Position numbers and translations under genes: made by a program. Positions 24,251-34,857 of a DNA stretch of 64,000 bases are shown in pieces. The notes under the pieces were generated by a model. That model searched no databases, was not told where the DNA came from, and worked only from the letters and a program-made list of their open reading frames with translations. The DNA lies in the NCBI GenBank assembly GCA_021234155.1, contig JAJEKV010000051.1:1552754-1616753 (forward strand). The letters run 5' to 3'. Position 1 is the first letter of the stretch; every line of letters starts with the position of its first letter. This DNA comes from Isoetes taiwanensis. Lineage: Eukaryota > Streptophyta > Lycopodiopsida > Isoetales > Isoetaceae.

Positions 24251-25227
24251 TAAACTCTATTAGAAGGACACAGAATTAGGTCAAGGTTTATGCCTTTGGC
24301 TCGCAGAGGTGATGTACAAACAGTTGGACTTGGGTTGCTATGCTGAGGTCTAGATGACTATAACAAAGGGGTGTTCTTGAGAACTTCTATCTAGGAGTAA
24401 GGCATCAGCTTCGAGCCGAAAGCAATACTTGCGAGGTACTAATGGGGTATGCTTCTATTTACAAACAAACCACAGTTTGGAAAAACAATTCAAGGGTTTG
24501 AGCAATTTTGGTCATTTTGAGCTGGGTTTTGACATTTCTAGGCTAACTTAAGGTCATAAATGGATTCTAGCCTATCTAACGGTCCTATTGCAACAAATTT
24601 CAGGCAATTTGGAGCTCTGTAGCTCAAGTTATGGAGGTTCAAAGTTTGGAGGTCTCACACATTGCGCCCAGACCAATAATGAACTTTTCATTTTCTGTCC
24701 TGGCGTGACGTGTGAGACATTGGCTCTAAATGGGTCAAACTTGTCCAATTTGGGTGATATAAGGGTCTAATTCTGCTAGATTCGTCGAGTTAGGCAGAAT
24801 TAACCCCTTATTTGGTCGATTTGGAGCAGTTTTGGGCACTTTTGGGGCATGGTCTCATAGCATGGTCTCACACGTTGCGCCCAGACCAATAATGAACTTT
24901 TCATTTTTACGTCTGGCGGCGTGTGAGACATCCTCTCGAATTGGCCTAGGATGTCTGCTTTGACTAAAACAAAAGCTAAAACTTACTAACTCAACTTAAT
25001 TAAGTAACTTTATACACTTATAATTTACTCTAAAACACTTTGTATTAAACAAAATGGAAGTCGAGCGGTCTGTTTGGTGCGCATCATGTCGATCGGAGTC
25101 TTGGTGTCTATCAAGATGCTGTCTCTATCTAGCTTAAGGGTCTTGGTTCTAAGTCTAAGGCTTGGCCATTAATATTATCTAACATTATTAAAGCTTAAAT
25201 CTAATTAAGAATTATAATTCAAACATA

Positions 25228-25325
25228 AACGATGCCCGCCCTCAGTGGTTGGCACGTGGGGGTTTGGAGGGGTTCAACCCTGTGGGTGGGAGGTTCAATT
25301 CCCGCTACTGTGGGAATCCTTTTAA
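25228..25325 (+). mobile_element. tRNA-derived SINE head
   Basis: The segment has a pol III A-box-like TCAGTGGTTGGCACG and a B-box GGTTCAATTCCC about 55 bases further on, the spacing of a tRNA promoter. The wording (GGTTTGGAGGGGTTCAACCC, GTGGGTGGGAGGTTCAATTC) is that of plant SINE heads. It sits inside the leader of element B. A 38-base direct repeat follows at once. Confidence 0.55.
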
Positions 25326-25400
25326 GATGAGGTTCAAATAGATTGAAAAACTAGACTAATTAAGATGAGGTTCAAATAGATTGAAAAACTAGACTAATCT
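25324..25400. repeat. 38-bp direct tandem repeat after the SINE
   Basis: Two adjacent copies of a unit starting TAAGATGAGGTTCAAATAG (about 25324-25361 and 25362-25399) are identical. They may be the SINE tail or a local duplication. Confidence 0.8.
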
Positions 25401-26177
25401 ATGTTAATCGTGAAAAGCTAACCTTTTGGGCTCAATGTCTCACACGTTGCGCCCGGGCTGAAAATGAGATTTCCATTATCTGTCCTGGCGCGACGTGTGA
25501 GACCATCCTACTTTTTGAAGGCTTGGCTCACTAGTTTTGGCGCGACGTGTGAGACCATCCTACTATCTGTCCTAGCGCGACGTGTGAGACCATCCTACTT
25601 TTTGAAGGCTTGGCTCACTAGTTTTGGCGCGACGTGTGAGACCATCCCACTTTTTGAAGGCTTGGCTCACTAGTTTTAGTCTTTTTATGTTGTCATTCAC
25701 TTGTTTTAGTCTTTTTATGTTCTCATTCACTTTAATCACTTTAACTGTTACTAGCTTAAAATATACTACAAAAATGAGAAAAAATTTCCCCCCAGGCTGA
25801 AAATGAGATTTCCATTATCTGTCCTGGCACGACGTGTGAGACCATCCTACTTTTTGAAGGCTTGGCTCAGTAGTTTTAGTCTTTAAATTTTCCCCCAGGC
25901 TGAAAATGAGATTTCCATTATCTGTCCTGGCGCGACGTGTGAGACCATCCTACTTTTTGAAGGCTTGGCTCACTAGTTTTAGTCTTTTTATGTTCTCATT
26001 CACTTATTTTAGTCTTTTTATGTTCTCATTCACTTTAATCACTTTAACTGTTACTAGCTTAGCATATACCACAAAAATAGGAAAAAAATTTCCCCATTTT
26101 TCGAGGTTTCAGAATCCTATCAAGTTAGTACTAATGGGAGCATGGTCAGTGCTTTTCTCTTGGTCTCCAAGAACATT

Positions 26178-26189
26178 GCTCTGATACCA
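26178..26189 (-). other. Primer-binding site of element B (initiator tRNA-Met)
   Basis: On the minus strand the 12 bases read TGGTATCAGAGC, one base after the LTR end. This is the complement of the 3' end of plant initiator tRNA-Met including CCA, the usual primer of plant LTR elements. Confidence 0.93.
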
Positions 26190-26190
26190 C

Positions 26191-27850
26191 TGTGACGTCC
26201 CCTACTCATATACGGTGCACTCACCGTATAAAGCGAGGATTCATCCCCATACCAGCTCCATGCTAATATAGGGCCCTCCACGTATCACTGCAACCTTGAA
26301 GAGTTCCAGTGGGAAGAATGAAGGGGTCCTTTACCCTGTCTCCCTCAGGGCCTACCTAGCTGCGGAAGCGTAATATACATGTCAGTAGTACATACATCAA
26401 CATCATAAGACCATCACGAAGGATGGTTCACCACATATCTGCATAGACAAAGATCAGCACATCACATAGGGACTACCCAAGGCTCGGACTCAAGGGAATG
26501 GCCCGGCGGCTTGGGTCTCGAGTTCATTCTTGAGGCAGAATTCATGGCAATGGATTTGGGCGGCATAAGAACATGGCTTAGGGTTGTCCACTCCATCCGC
26601 CCCTCCACATGCACACTTTGCGGAGTAGGCTGAAAAGTGTTGGGACTGGCCCCAGAGCCGGGGATGCATAGTCAAAGGGCTATTCTGGGTTGCATCTCCC
26701 GATTACGATGGGGCGGTAGGGATCACTCCCTCCGAGATCTACATGCTGACCCAAGGTGACTAGGGCCACCCTTGCCCTTATTAGACTTGAACCCAATGGA
26801 GAGTGGCGCATCACTCCACGGTGTCGAGCCCATGCCTTGCCCACACTCGGTGGCAAGCCATTAGACCTAGTCCACGGTGATCCCCGTGGCCTTACACACC
26901 GGAGGATCGTTCAAGAGTCGAACACGAACCTCCTTATAAGCCCGGTCGGCCCCTTCACCCACAACCAGGTGTGGTTCTTGTGCACATGCGAATCTATAGT
27001 GTGCTAGAGGGCTAATCTAGGAGCATCTACTACCAAGCTTTTAGGTCTCTACCCCCTTCCCAATACAAGGAGTTCATAGAGATACATCATCCATATACAT
27101 CACAGAGAAGAACTAAAGAACAAGATCTAATCTATATCATAGAGTTAGGTTCTTTAGTTAGAGTCCAGTATCTAGAGATCTAGAGGGGCTGCTATGGGCA
27201 ATTTAATAGGCTAAACCTCTTGATTTAATGACTAGAAGATGGTTTAGGCTATTAAATTGACAAATCTGATCCTTGAGTTCCTCCTCGACTGAGCTCAACC
27301 ATCCCGCTAACTTTTGCTTTCGAATAAAGGGAAACTAATGGGGCAATTAAACAGACCAGTGCAGGGAGGCGGTTTTGACCCACAGGGGCCATCAAAGCGA
27401 GCTCTAAAACCCTAGAAACGAAAAAAATGGGCAAGTTAGGGTTTCCCTTCTTAAATAGACAAGGGTTGGCTAGGGTTTCCAATTATCCCCTTTAGGCATG
27501 TGGGATAATTGGGAATGGGCCCACTTGCCTTTAATGGCTAGGTGGCAAAATGTGCCCACATGGAAAGGTGTGCACATTAATGAATGTGCACATTGGTAAA
27601 TGTGCACATTAATTGCACACTTGGGTATGGCCCACTTGGCATAAAGTGTCCACATGGGAAAATGTGCACCTAGATAAATGTGCACATGGGTAAATGTGCA
27701 CATTAATAAATGCACACTCCTTGCAAGTTGCCCCCTAGGGGCTACTCGCCTGGCTACACGTCGGCGGACACGTCAGTCGAGGTGGCGTGTACGCGTGACG
27801 GGGCAGTACAGTATACGTTCTGGGACCGTATACTATGCTGGAACGTCACA
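26191..27850 (-). repeat. 5' LTR of element B (1660 bp)
   Basis: It is bounded by TGTGACGTCCC on the left and GGAACGTCACA on the right, a near-perfect terminal inverted repeat. The PBS directly adjoins it, which fixes this as the 5' LTR of a minus-strand element. It shares conserved blocks such as TTGTCCACTCCATCCGCC with the LTRs of C, D and fragment E. Six TGTGCAC motifs lie at about 27567-27715. Confidence 0.9.
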
Positions 27851-28882
27851 CAAGAGGTGTCGAGCCCATACCCTGCCCTCACACAGTGCCAGGGTATTAG
27901 GCCTAGCCTGTGACGATTAACTATCAGGTCTGGAGCGTGTGATTTGGTTTCATCCAAATCATCGTGGCCTTTTCGGTTAGGCTGCACGGCTACCACTCCA
28001 GAGGTAGTGGGTTCGAGTCCCGTCCAGACCCTTAAATGTGACATAGCCCACAATGTTCCCCGGCCGTCGCTACGCACTAGAGGGATCAACTGTGATCAGA
28101 CAAGCCCTTCCTTGTCAGCCGGTCTAGCTCCGCCACCCACAGCCAGGCGGGCTCTTATGCACAGGCCGCATTAATTGGGAATTAATGGGCTAACTATGAT
28201 CATACAACTACTTGGGCTCTGGGTCTCTACCCCCCTTCCCAATACAGAAGAGTGGCGCATAGAATGTCAAAACATCATCAACAGAACTGAACATAACAGA
28301 ATACATCTATTATAATCTACCTAATCATACATGGTTAGGTTCCTTTGTTAGTGTCTATCATTCTTAGGCTGTAGGGGTCGCCTATAGCTAAGAATGGATG
28401 CTAAACCTACTGAAAGAGGCTTGATAACTCGGATCTACCTATTGAATCAACCACCCACCCACATCTTGGCCGGCTCCCACTCCTTAGAAAGCGTCCATGC
28501 TGCTGATCTCGGGTCTGCTGATCTTGGATCGAGCTGCAACCTGGGAGATCCTACTTCTCTGCTTCCGTTCAGGCGGAAATGCATCCTCTGCTGCTCCAAT
28601 CCGAGACTCAGGGGCTGAGAACTGAAAGGGTTTCCCTTTTAGGGTTTATGCCCCTTTATCTCCACGCATTTAGGGCTGGTCCCTTTTTGGTCAATGGGTC
28701 ATTGCCACGTGGCAAAAAAGGATTATATTCACATGTTGCTTTAACATGTGCAATATAATGGTTCACAAGGTCGTACCCTAGGGTACTACCCTTTACGGTC
28801 GTCGTGTATATGTCGTCTGAGTCGACATGTACTAGTGACGTGTCAATATAATATACGTAGTATGTTATGCTGGAACGTCACA
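27851..28882 (-). repeat. Truncated LTR of the same family
   Basis: It begins inside the LTR at GAGGTGTCGAGCCCATACC (compare 26815 in the B LTR) and ends with the family terminus GGAACGTCACA at 28882. It is interrupted by a tRNA-like segment at about 27921-28046. Element B probably inserted into this older LTR. Confidence 0.8.
27927..28030 (+). other. tRNA-like sequence inside an LTR (SINE head or tRNA pseudogene)
   Basis: A perfect 7-bp acceptor-type stem, GGTCTGG with CCAGACC, encloses a T-arm-like GTGGGTTCGAGTCCCGT with an exact B-box (GGTTCGAGTCC) and an A-box-like TTCGGTTAGGCTGC. At 104 bases it is about 30 too long for a normal tRNA; the extra bases contain a small hairpin (GATTTGG/CCAAATC). 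No normal anticodon arm forms. The segment is absent from the B LTR at this position. Confidence 0.5.
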
Positions 28883-28883
28883 A

Positions 28884-29061
28884 TTACCCTTTGTTTATCT
28901 TTGCCCATCGTTGTTTTGAAGCTAAGTCAAGCCATTTCTTCCTTCTATCTTCTCTGCCATAGCCGTTGAAATGGATTACTCTTTGTTTATCTTTGCCCAT
29001 CTATGTTTCGGAGCTAAGTTGGGCCATTTCTTCCTTCTATCTTCTCTGCCATAGCCGTTGA
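28884..29061. repeat. Two tandem copies of an ~88-bp unit
   Basis: Copies at about 28884-28970 and 28974-29061 share CTTTGTTTATCTTTGCCCAT and the end TCTGCCATAGCCGTTGAA. Confidence 0.8.
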
Positions 29062-29290
29062 ACAAAATTTTTTGCCAGAAAAATCTCTGCCGAAATTTTT
29101 TTTACCGTATGTAACTTCAGCAAAAGTTTATTACGTTTTGATATTTTTCGGTCAGATTCCGGCCGAAAAAATTTCTCGACGGAGCTGCCAGCCTTGGCAG
29201 CGCACTGGCGCTCGCGTGCCACCTCGACTAGCAGTGCTGCCTCGAACTTTTATCGGCCGGAATCTCTCCGGCAAAAAAATTATCTAATAT
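29062..29290. mobile_element. Foldback/MITE-like element
   Basis: The left end reads AAAATTTTTTGCCAGAAAAA and the right end, reversed, ATAATTTTTTTGCCGGAGAG. Inside, AGATTCCGGCCGA occurs in inverted orientation near 29154 and 29262. The element is about 230 bases and non-coding. No clear target duplication was identified. Confidence 0.45.
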
Positions 29291-29937
29291 GTAATGGACT
29301 ATTGGGGCGAATCCAGCGCCAGCGGCATAAAAAGCAAGTAAAAAAAAGGAATATGGAGTAGGCTAAGAGAACAAAATATACAATGTGGTAACACAATGTG
29401 GGTTGCCCATTGAAATAGGGTGGGGTTGCTCGCCACCGCACATATACCCTTTACCGCCTGCCCCCCTTCCTTGTAACCTATATTGCAGACCGTTAAGATT
29501 AAAAAAATCAATGGATAAGATTTGTTTGCACTATAATAGGGCTCAACTACCACTATTTATGGGTGCAAGTGTGCAATGAGTGGGTCTGAAATAAAAGCAT
29601 CATAATTTCTCTTTCCCATCTCTGTCTTGCATATGGACATATGCTGTGAAAGCTATTTGAAAGGGCTGGGGGATGTAAAAAGTTGCCATGTTTGCCTCGT
29701 AAATCTCTTTGAAAAGCTTCGAAGAAGAGGATGGAAACCCCCTGAGCGATAAAAGGAGACCTCCCTCATGAAGGAGGCCATTAGACCCCTCCTAATCCGC
29801 CTACTCAAGCTGTTTGTAGATATGTCAGAATCAAACAATTTTGGGTTTAAATGAAATGCAACAGGTGAAGAATCCAAAAAATCCATTTTTAAATAATTTT
29901 GACTTTGACCATATTTCTATTTTTATGATCTGCTCTT
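29291..29937. other. No gene recognised
   Basis: Spacer between the foldback element and the LINE at 29938. A 77-codon minus frame at 29653-29886 shows no domain. Confidence 0.5.
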
Positions 29938-31915
29938 AAGTGCGCAAAACATGGCAACCCTACCCATTACTGACCGACATGTTCAACAAGGCATTGTGGG
30001 AAGGCTTTCCCCTGCAATGGACCACTAGCAGGGTTGTCCCAATCTATAAGGCAGGAGACCCGCATTGCCCTACCAATTACAGGACCATTATGATCAACTC
30101 AGTGTTTGCAAAGCTCCTCGCCGGGATTCTCGAGCGGTAATTGACAGGATAGGCAGAAGCAGCAGAAGTGCGGGCACTCACACAGGCAGGATTCATGCTG
30201 AGGCACTCAACCATTGATCATATCTTCACGATGCGGACTCTGGTTGAGGACAGCAGGAACCATCGACAAGATCTGTATTGCTGCTTCGTAGACTTCGCCA
30301 AAGCTTTTGACACTGTGCCTCGAAAAATGCTGTGGGCAAGATTGCAGCAGCTAGACGTCCCTGCCGAACTACAGAACGCGGTGTACAGGTTATATGAGAC
30401 ATGCACCGGCCGGCTGCAACCAGCAGGCCAACCATTTGAGAGCAGTATCGGAGTCCGCCCGGGATGCCCTCTCTCTCCCAGATTATTTGGCATGTATATT
30501 GATCAACTGGAGAGATGGCTCGCTGATAATGGAGGCATTGGGGCTCACCTCCTACACCAGATCATCAGGCAGCTGATCTATGCTGACGATGTGGACCTCC
30601 TAGCACACACTCAGGCAGACATGCAACGCCATCTCGATGCCCTGGACATATTTTGCTAGGTGACTGACATGCGCGTCAACTTAGCCAAAACCAAGGTGGT
30701 TCTGGTTTCGTCCGCACGCCAGCCAATGCCTCCAATCCTCACTTATCATGGCCAAATTGTTGAAGTGGTGTCCGCTTACAAATATTTGGGAGTGGAGTTC
30801 CCGTCGGCCATGAAATGGGACAATTCCATCCGGCTACGAGCCGCAGCAGGTTGGAAGGCACTCTATGCAATGGAGAACAATAGCCACAAGGCGGAGCTGT
30901 ATGATTGGGCCTACCAATCGCACCTATTCAAGGTGCTAGTAGAACATGTGCTTTTGTACGGGGTCGAGGTCTGGGGCCCAGTGATTTCCCTCGCCACTTG
31001 GAATGACTTGGAGCAGGTGCAGAAAGCTTTCTTGGCACGAGCCCTGGGGGTGAAGTCCACAGTCCCATACCAGATACGGTTGCAGGAAACAGGTTTCTTG
31101 CCTCTTCCATCATCTACTTCTAGAAGGCCTCAATGCCTAAAAGCCTACTGGCAGGAAAATAGAGCTCAGTGGCTGGCCAGATGGAATGTGCAGGAGCACA
31201 GGTGCATCTAAGTGCAAACGGAGGCAGATCGTCGCAGTCTCAAATAGTACCTTGACGCATGCTTCCTCAGTAATCTATGGGATGCCAGCACTTTTGAACA
31301 GGTCAAGACGGCAAATTATCAACGCTACGTAAATCCCAGGTTGGAGCGGGGCCTGCAATGCTACTTGCGCACTCATCTGCTCATGAAAAAGCACAGATCC
31401 ATTGCCTCTATCCGCACAGGTGCACACCATCTCTGGATTGAGACAGGAAGATGGGTTGGGGAGCTGCGTCAAGAGAGGCTTTGTCAACACTGCCAGGTTG
31501 GAGCTGTGGAAGACAAATGCCACACCCTTCAGAGTTGTCTGGCATATGATGACATTCGAATTCGCTATGCTGAGCTAGTCCATCCTGGCCATCCCCTGCA
31601 TGAGATGCTGAGCACAAGCTCGGTACGGAGGTTGGGCTCATAAATTCAAGAAACCATGGATCGCCGAGATCAGCTCGGCCCTCGGGCACTTATCTGATAC
31701 ATGTACATATTTCTATCTATATTTGTATTTGTTTTTGTATTTGTACAATTTGACATCAAGCCTATTCCTGTCAAGGTTTTTCCCCCAAACAACCCTTTAG
31801 GGTGGGGAGGGGGGTTTTTAACCCATACAATAATACGCTTGCTACGCCTCCTGTTGGACCCCATAGGCCAATTGGTCTCCGTGGACGATAAAAACTATTC
31901 TATTCTATTCTATTC
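29938..31915 (+). mobile_element. Second non-L1 LINE, 5' truncated, TTCTA tail
   Basis: The element starts within the reverse transcriptase and runs to a TTCTA run at 31894-31915. It shares motif wording, the 3' terminal GGACG-A/T string and the pentanucleotide tail with the LINE ending at 8869, so both belong to one clade. About 250 bases of 3' UTR lie between the last frame and the tail. Confidence 0.85.
29940..31643 (+). pseudogene. LINE reverse transcriptase and C-terminal region, one frame with four stops
   Basis: The whole stretch stays in a single frame broken only by TAA at 30138, TAG at 30657, TAA at 31209 and TAG at about 31242. RT blocks in order: PIYKAGDPHCPTNYRTIMIN, YCCFVDFAKAFDTVPRKML (motif A), GVRPGCPLSPRLF (motif B'), QLIYADDVDLLAHT (motif C, intact ADD) and KYLGVEF. 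A thumb and C-terminal part with GVEVWGP follows, and a cysteine/histidine cluster (CQHCQ, then CHTLQSC) lies at about 31480-31540. There is no frameshift, so the copy is younger than the first LINE. It lacks the N-terminal endonuclease through 5' truncation. Confidence 0.9.
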
Positions 31916-32091
31916 CCCTATACTTAATCATGGACATTCAATATGCTCAGATCTACTTCCAATTCTCTTGTTTGATTTTGCTAACCATGTTTTGCAGAGG
32001 GCACTATGCCTTCGATACCTGCCTTGCCTAAATTTGGATCCCTTAGGTTTGACAGCCTTGTCAACATATATAAGCAAGAAAATGCAACAAA

Positions 32092-34857
32092 TCAGCAGAA
32101 AATTGAACTCTAATCAGCAGAAAATTGACTACCCAAAGTTGATCACTGATTACTTCTTTAATGAATATGAAAAACTATTCAAGGAAAAGCCTCTGCCAGC
32201 TAGCTACAGTGCTGATTTGAATGAATGTTTGCAGGCTTTGCAATTGGAAATATCAGATGAGGACAACCAGTCTCTGCTAAAGGATATTACACTGGATGAA
32301 ATACATAAAACCCTCAGATCCATGCCACATGGAAAATCTCCGGGCGGATGGGTTTCCCGGAGTTTTTCTTGGAATTTTGGGATGAACTGAAGAATGATCT
32401 GCTTTTAGCTATCGAGGAGCATGGATCGATAAGCTCCTGCACCCAAGTCTTGCAAAGCTTCATTGCTCTTGTGCCAAAGGTAGACAGCCCTCGCCGCGGT
32501 CATTCTCGAATGGCGTCCCATAGCACTCCACGGGGACTACGCACAAAATTATGGCCAAAATTCTTGCTCTCGGGCTCAAACCAATTCTATGTCGAGTCAT
32601 TGGCGGTGAATGACCGCCTTTCTCCCAAAGAGGTGTATATTCGATAATTACATGATGGCCTCTCGAAGGTTTACATTGGTGCAAAGCATCCGTTGAATTG
32701 CTTGCTTTTGAAACTTGACTTTAGACGTGCTTTTGATTCCATATCTTTGGGGCAGTCTTGAGAAAATCCTCACACATATGGGCTTTGCAACGGGATTTGT
32801 TAGAATGGTAATGGGGTTAAACAAGCTGGCCAAGGCATCTCTAATCATAAATGGACACCCAGGTAAGCAATTTTCGCTCCAGCAAGGAGTGCGACAGGGA
32901 TTCCCCTTTGCGCCCTACCTTTTCCTCCTAGTCGCAAATGTGCTTACTAGGTTGGTTAACATGAAAGCTGCTGAAGCAAAAATTACTGGTTTGCTCCTTC
33001 CTCAGCGTGACAGGCAAGTATGTCTATCTCAATTCGCAGATGACACCTTTGCATTTTTGAATGGAAATGATGGCAGTCTCGATGAACTCTTTGGCATATT
33101 GCAAGTCTTCGGATCTGCCACAGGGGCTGAGTTGAACAAAGCCAAATGTGTTATTATTCCCCCAAGCTATGATGCTCACACCTTAGGTAAAGCACAACAG
33201 CTTGGACTGAAAGTATTGGAGGAAGGTGCATCGACAAAACTATTGGGCATCCCTATAGGCAACAATATGACCATCAAGGGAATCTGGAATCCCATCTTGC
33301 ACAAAATAAGGAAGAGAATGGGTTTGTGGGCTATCTCAGGCCTATCCACTGCCGGTCGGATCACAATTGCCAACATGATCTTTGCTTCCACTCACGTCTA
33401 TTTTTCTTCTGTTATTGTGGCACCCAAGGAGGTCTATGAGCACATCGAAAGACTAGTTAGAAGATTCATTTGGGCTGGGAATTCAAAGCTCGCCTGGTCT
33501 GAAATTTGCAGGGCAAGAGGTGATGGTGGATTGGGATGCAAGGACTTATTCCTGCATGCCCAATGCTTAGCTGCTAAGATGATTTGGCGTGCCCTACAGG
33601 GGGAAGACTCACCTGCTATTCGCTTGATAAGATTCCAAATTTACAAGCATGCCACCCTGAGGGCAGGCCTTCGTTGCCCATGGAACTGCCAGGGGCTGCT
33701 TTCTACCCATTCAAAGTGTGTCCTGGCACCACAACCCTTTTGAGAAGAATCTTCTCGGCATGGCAAGAAGTCGCTCCACACTTTGTAGCAGACAACTTAA
33801 AATGGGAAGCTGGAAGAACCAGCATTTTTTGGAATCCGAAACTCAATGGCAATACGGGCATGCCACTTGCACTTGTGCATCCTAGGGCATGCAAGAAATG
33901 GATGGCTCTAGGTGTCTGTAAGCTTGCTGATCTATGGAATGCAGAACGGGAACGCTGGCTATCCTGGACCTCGGTCAAGGCAATTGTGGGGGAAGAACAG
34001 GTTAACAAGAAGCTGTATCGGACCATAATGGCCAATGCTAGTATGATATCTGGAGCTCTAGGCTCTGAAGACCAATGGCTACCTGTAGGGAAGGCGGATT
34101 ACTCGGTCAAGCAAGTATATGCAGCAGTCCTTCAAAGGGAGCCTCTCAAGGCTGCCACAAAGCTTGGAGTAACACAAGATGTGCTGGTTTTGTGGCTCAA
34201 ACGTTGTTGGAGATCATGGTGCTCCAGAAAATTGCAACTCCACAGATGGATGGCTCTGCAAGGAGCCCTCAGCACCACGGCAAGACTGCAAAGCAGAGGT
34301 ATGAACATAGCCAATCAGTGTCCTCTAGGCTGTGGGAGTGAGGAAGACGTTGGCCACCTCATCTTTTGCCCAGCTATTTGGCCCTTTTGCATTGACAGGA
34401 ATAATCTTGTCTGGCCACATATAGCCTATCTAAAATGTTCCAAGCTAACAGATTCCTTGATCACTATTGCAATCTGGGTTGTCTGGTGCCATCGATGCAG
34501 GGTAGCACTAAATGGAGACAAGGTTTCTGTGATCAGCCTGAAGAATTCCTTCACCTACGAAACTGCCCTCATGGCCTTATCTCATAGAAGGATGTTTGGG
34601 CTGAAATATGACAAGGAATTTGACCGTGTTGGTCAATACCAGGACAATGTGCACATTTTCTGCTGTCATTGTCCGGATTAGGCATGGAGGAGCAGGATGC
34701 ATGAGCATAGTTTGTCTTGGCTGGCTTGTCACCTTTTAGGTGGACAGATTTTTTCTTTGCCGTAACAAAATACTTCCAATGCTATATGGCATGTACCTTT
34801 TTCTTATTACAAATGAAAATAAAAAATCTAGCATTCAAAAAAAAAAAAAAAAAAAAA
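32092..34857 (+). mobile_element. L1-type LINE, 5' truncated, with poly(A) and target duplication
   Basis: The element ends in 21 A (34837-34857). AAAATGCAACAAA occurs just before its start (32079-32091) and TGCAACAAA directly after the tail (34858-34866); the leading A are shared with the tail. This target duplication fixes both ends and shows 5' truncation upstream of the RT domain. An A-rich target is what an L1 endonuclease prefers. Confidence 0.85.
32100..34681 (+). pseudogene. L1 ORF2 remnant: reverse transcriptase, thumb and zf-RVT region
   Basis: The frame opens with DEIHKTLRSMPHGKSPG, shifts near 32345, continues through FALVPK-like and LDFRRAFDSI blocks with a stop at 32645, shifts again near 32740, and then holds the largest piece (to 33743) with QQGVRQGFPFAPYLFLLVAN and SQFADDTFAF, the intact catalytic pair. 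KLLGIPIGN and GLSTAGRI follow. After a third shift near 33690 the zf-RVT region reads WMALQGALSTTARL, CPLGCGSEEDVGHLIFCP. These are standard plant L1 ORF2 features. Three frameshifts and one stop inactivate it. Confidence 0.9.

Larger units (their letters stand above)
24652..25950 (-). repeat. Array of hairpin repeats in the leader of element B
   Basis: Three units (24652-24718, 24865-24929, 25437-25503) pair GTCTCACACGTTGCGCC with GGCGCGACGTGTGAGAC across 30-35 bases. Five further single right arms (GCGACGTGTGAGACCATCC) follow near 25540, 25577, 25627, 25829 and 25929, mixed with copies of CTACTTTTTGAAGGCTTGGC. The repeats lie between the primer-binding site and gag. Element C carries the same hairpin at 63729-63797 and 63940-64000. 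Confidence 0.8.
19675..27850 (-). mobile_element. Ty3/gypsy LTR retrotransposon, element B (3' truncated)
   Basis: Read on the minus strand the order is: 5' LTR (27850-26191), primer-binding site (26189-26178), a leader with hairpin repeats, decayed gag (about 24250-21180), reverse transcriptase (21063-20000) and the start of RNase H (19935-19675). Integrase and 3' LTR are missing. The stretch 21100-24930 is repeated nearly base for base at 60140-64000, which belongs to element C of the same family. Confidence 0.85.

Noticed and set aside
24652-25950. CRISPR-like array
   Set aside because: Repeats are paired inverted arms with irregular spacing in a plant retrotransposon leader; no spacer pattern and no bacterial context.
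27927-28030. Functional tRNA gene
   Set aside because: The body is about 30 bases too long, no regular anticodon arm forms, and it lies inside a degraded LTR.
29940-31643. Alternative genetic code with TAA/TAG read as Gln
   Set aside because: The intact ARID gene uses CAA/CAG for Gln and ends in TAA, so the host uses the standard code; decay of the LINE is the simpler explanation.
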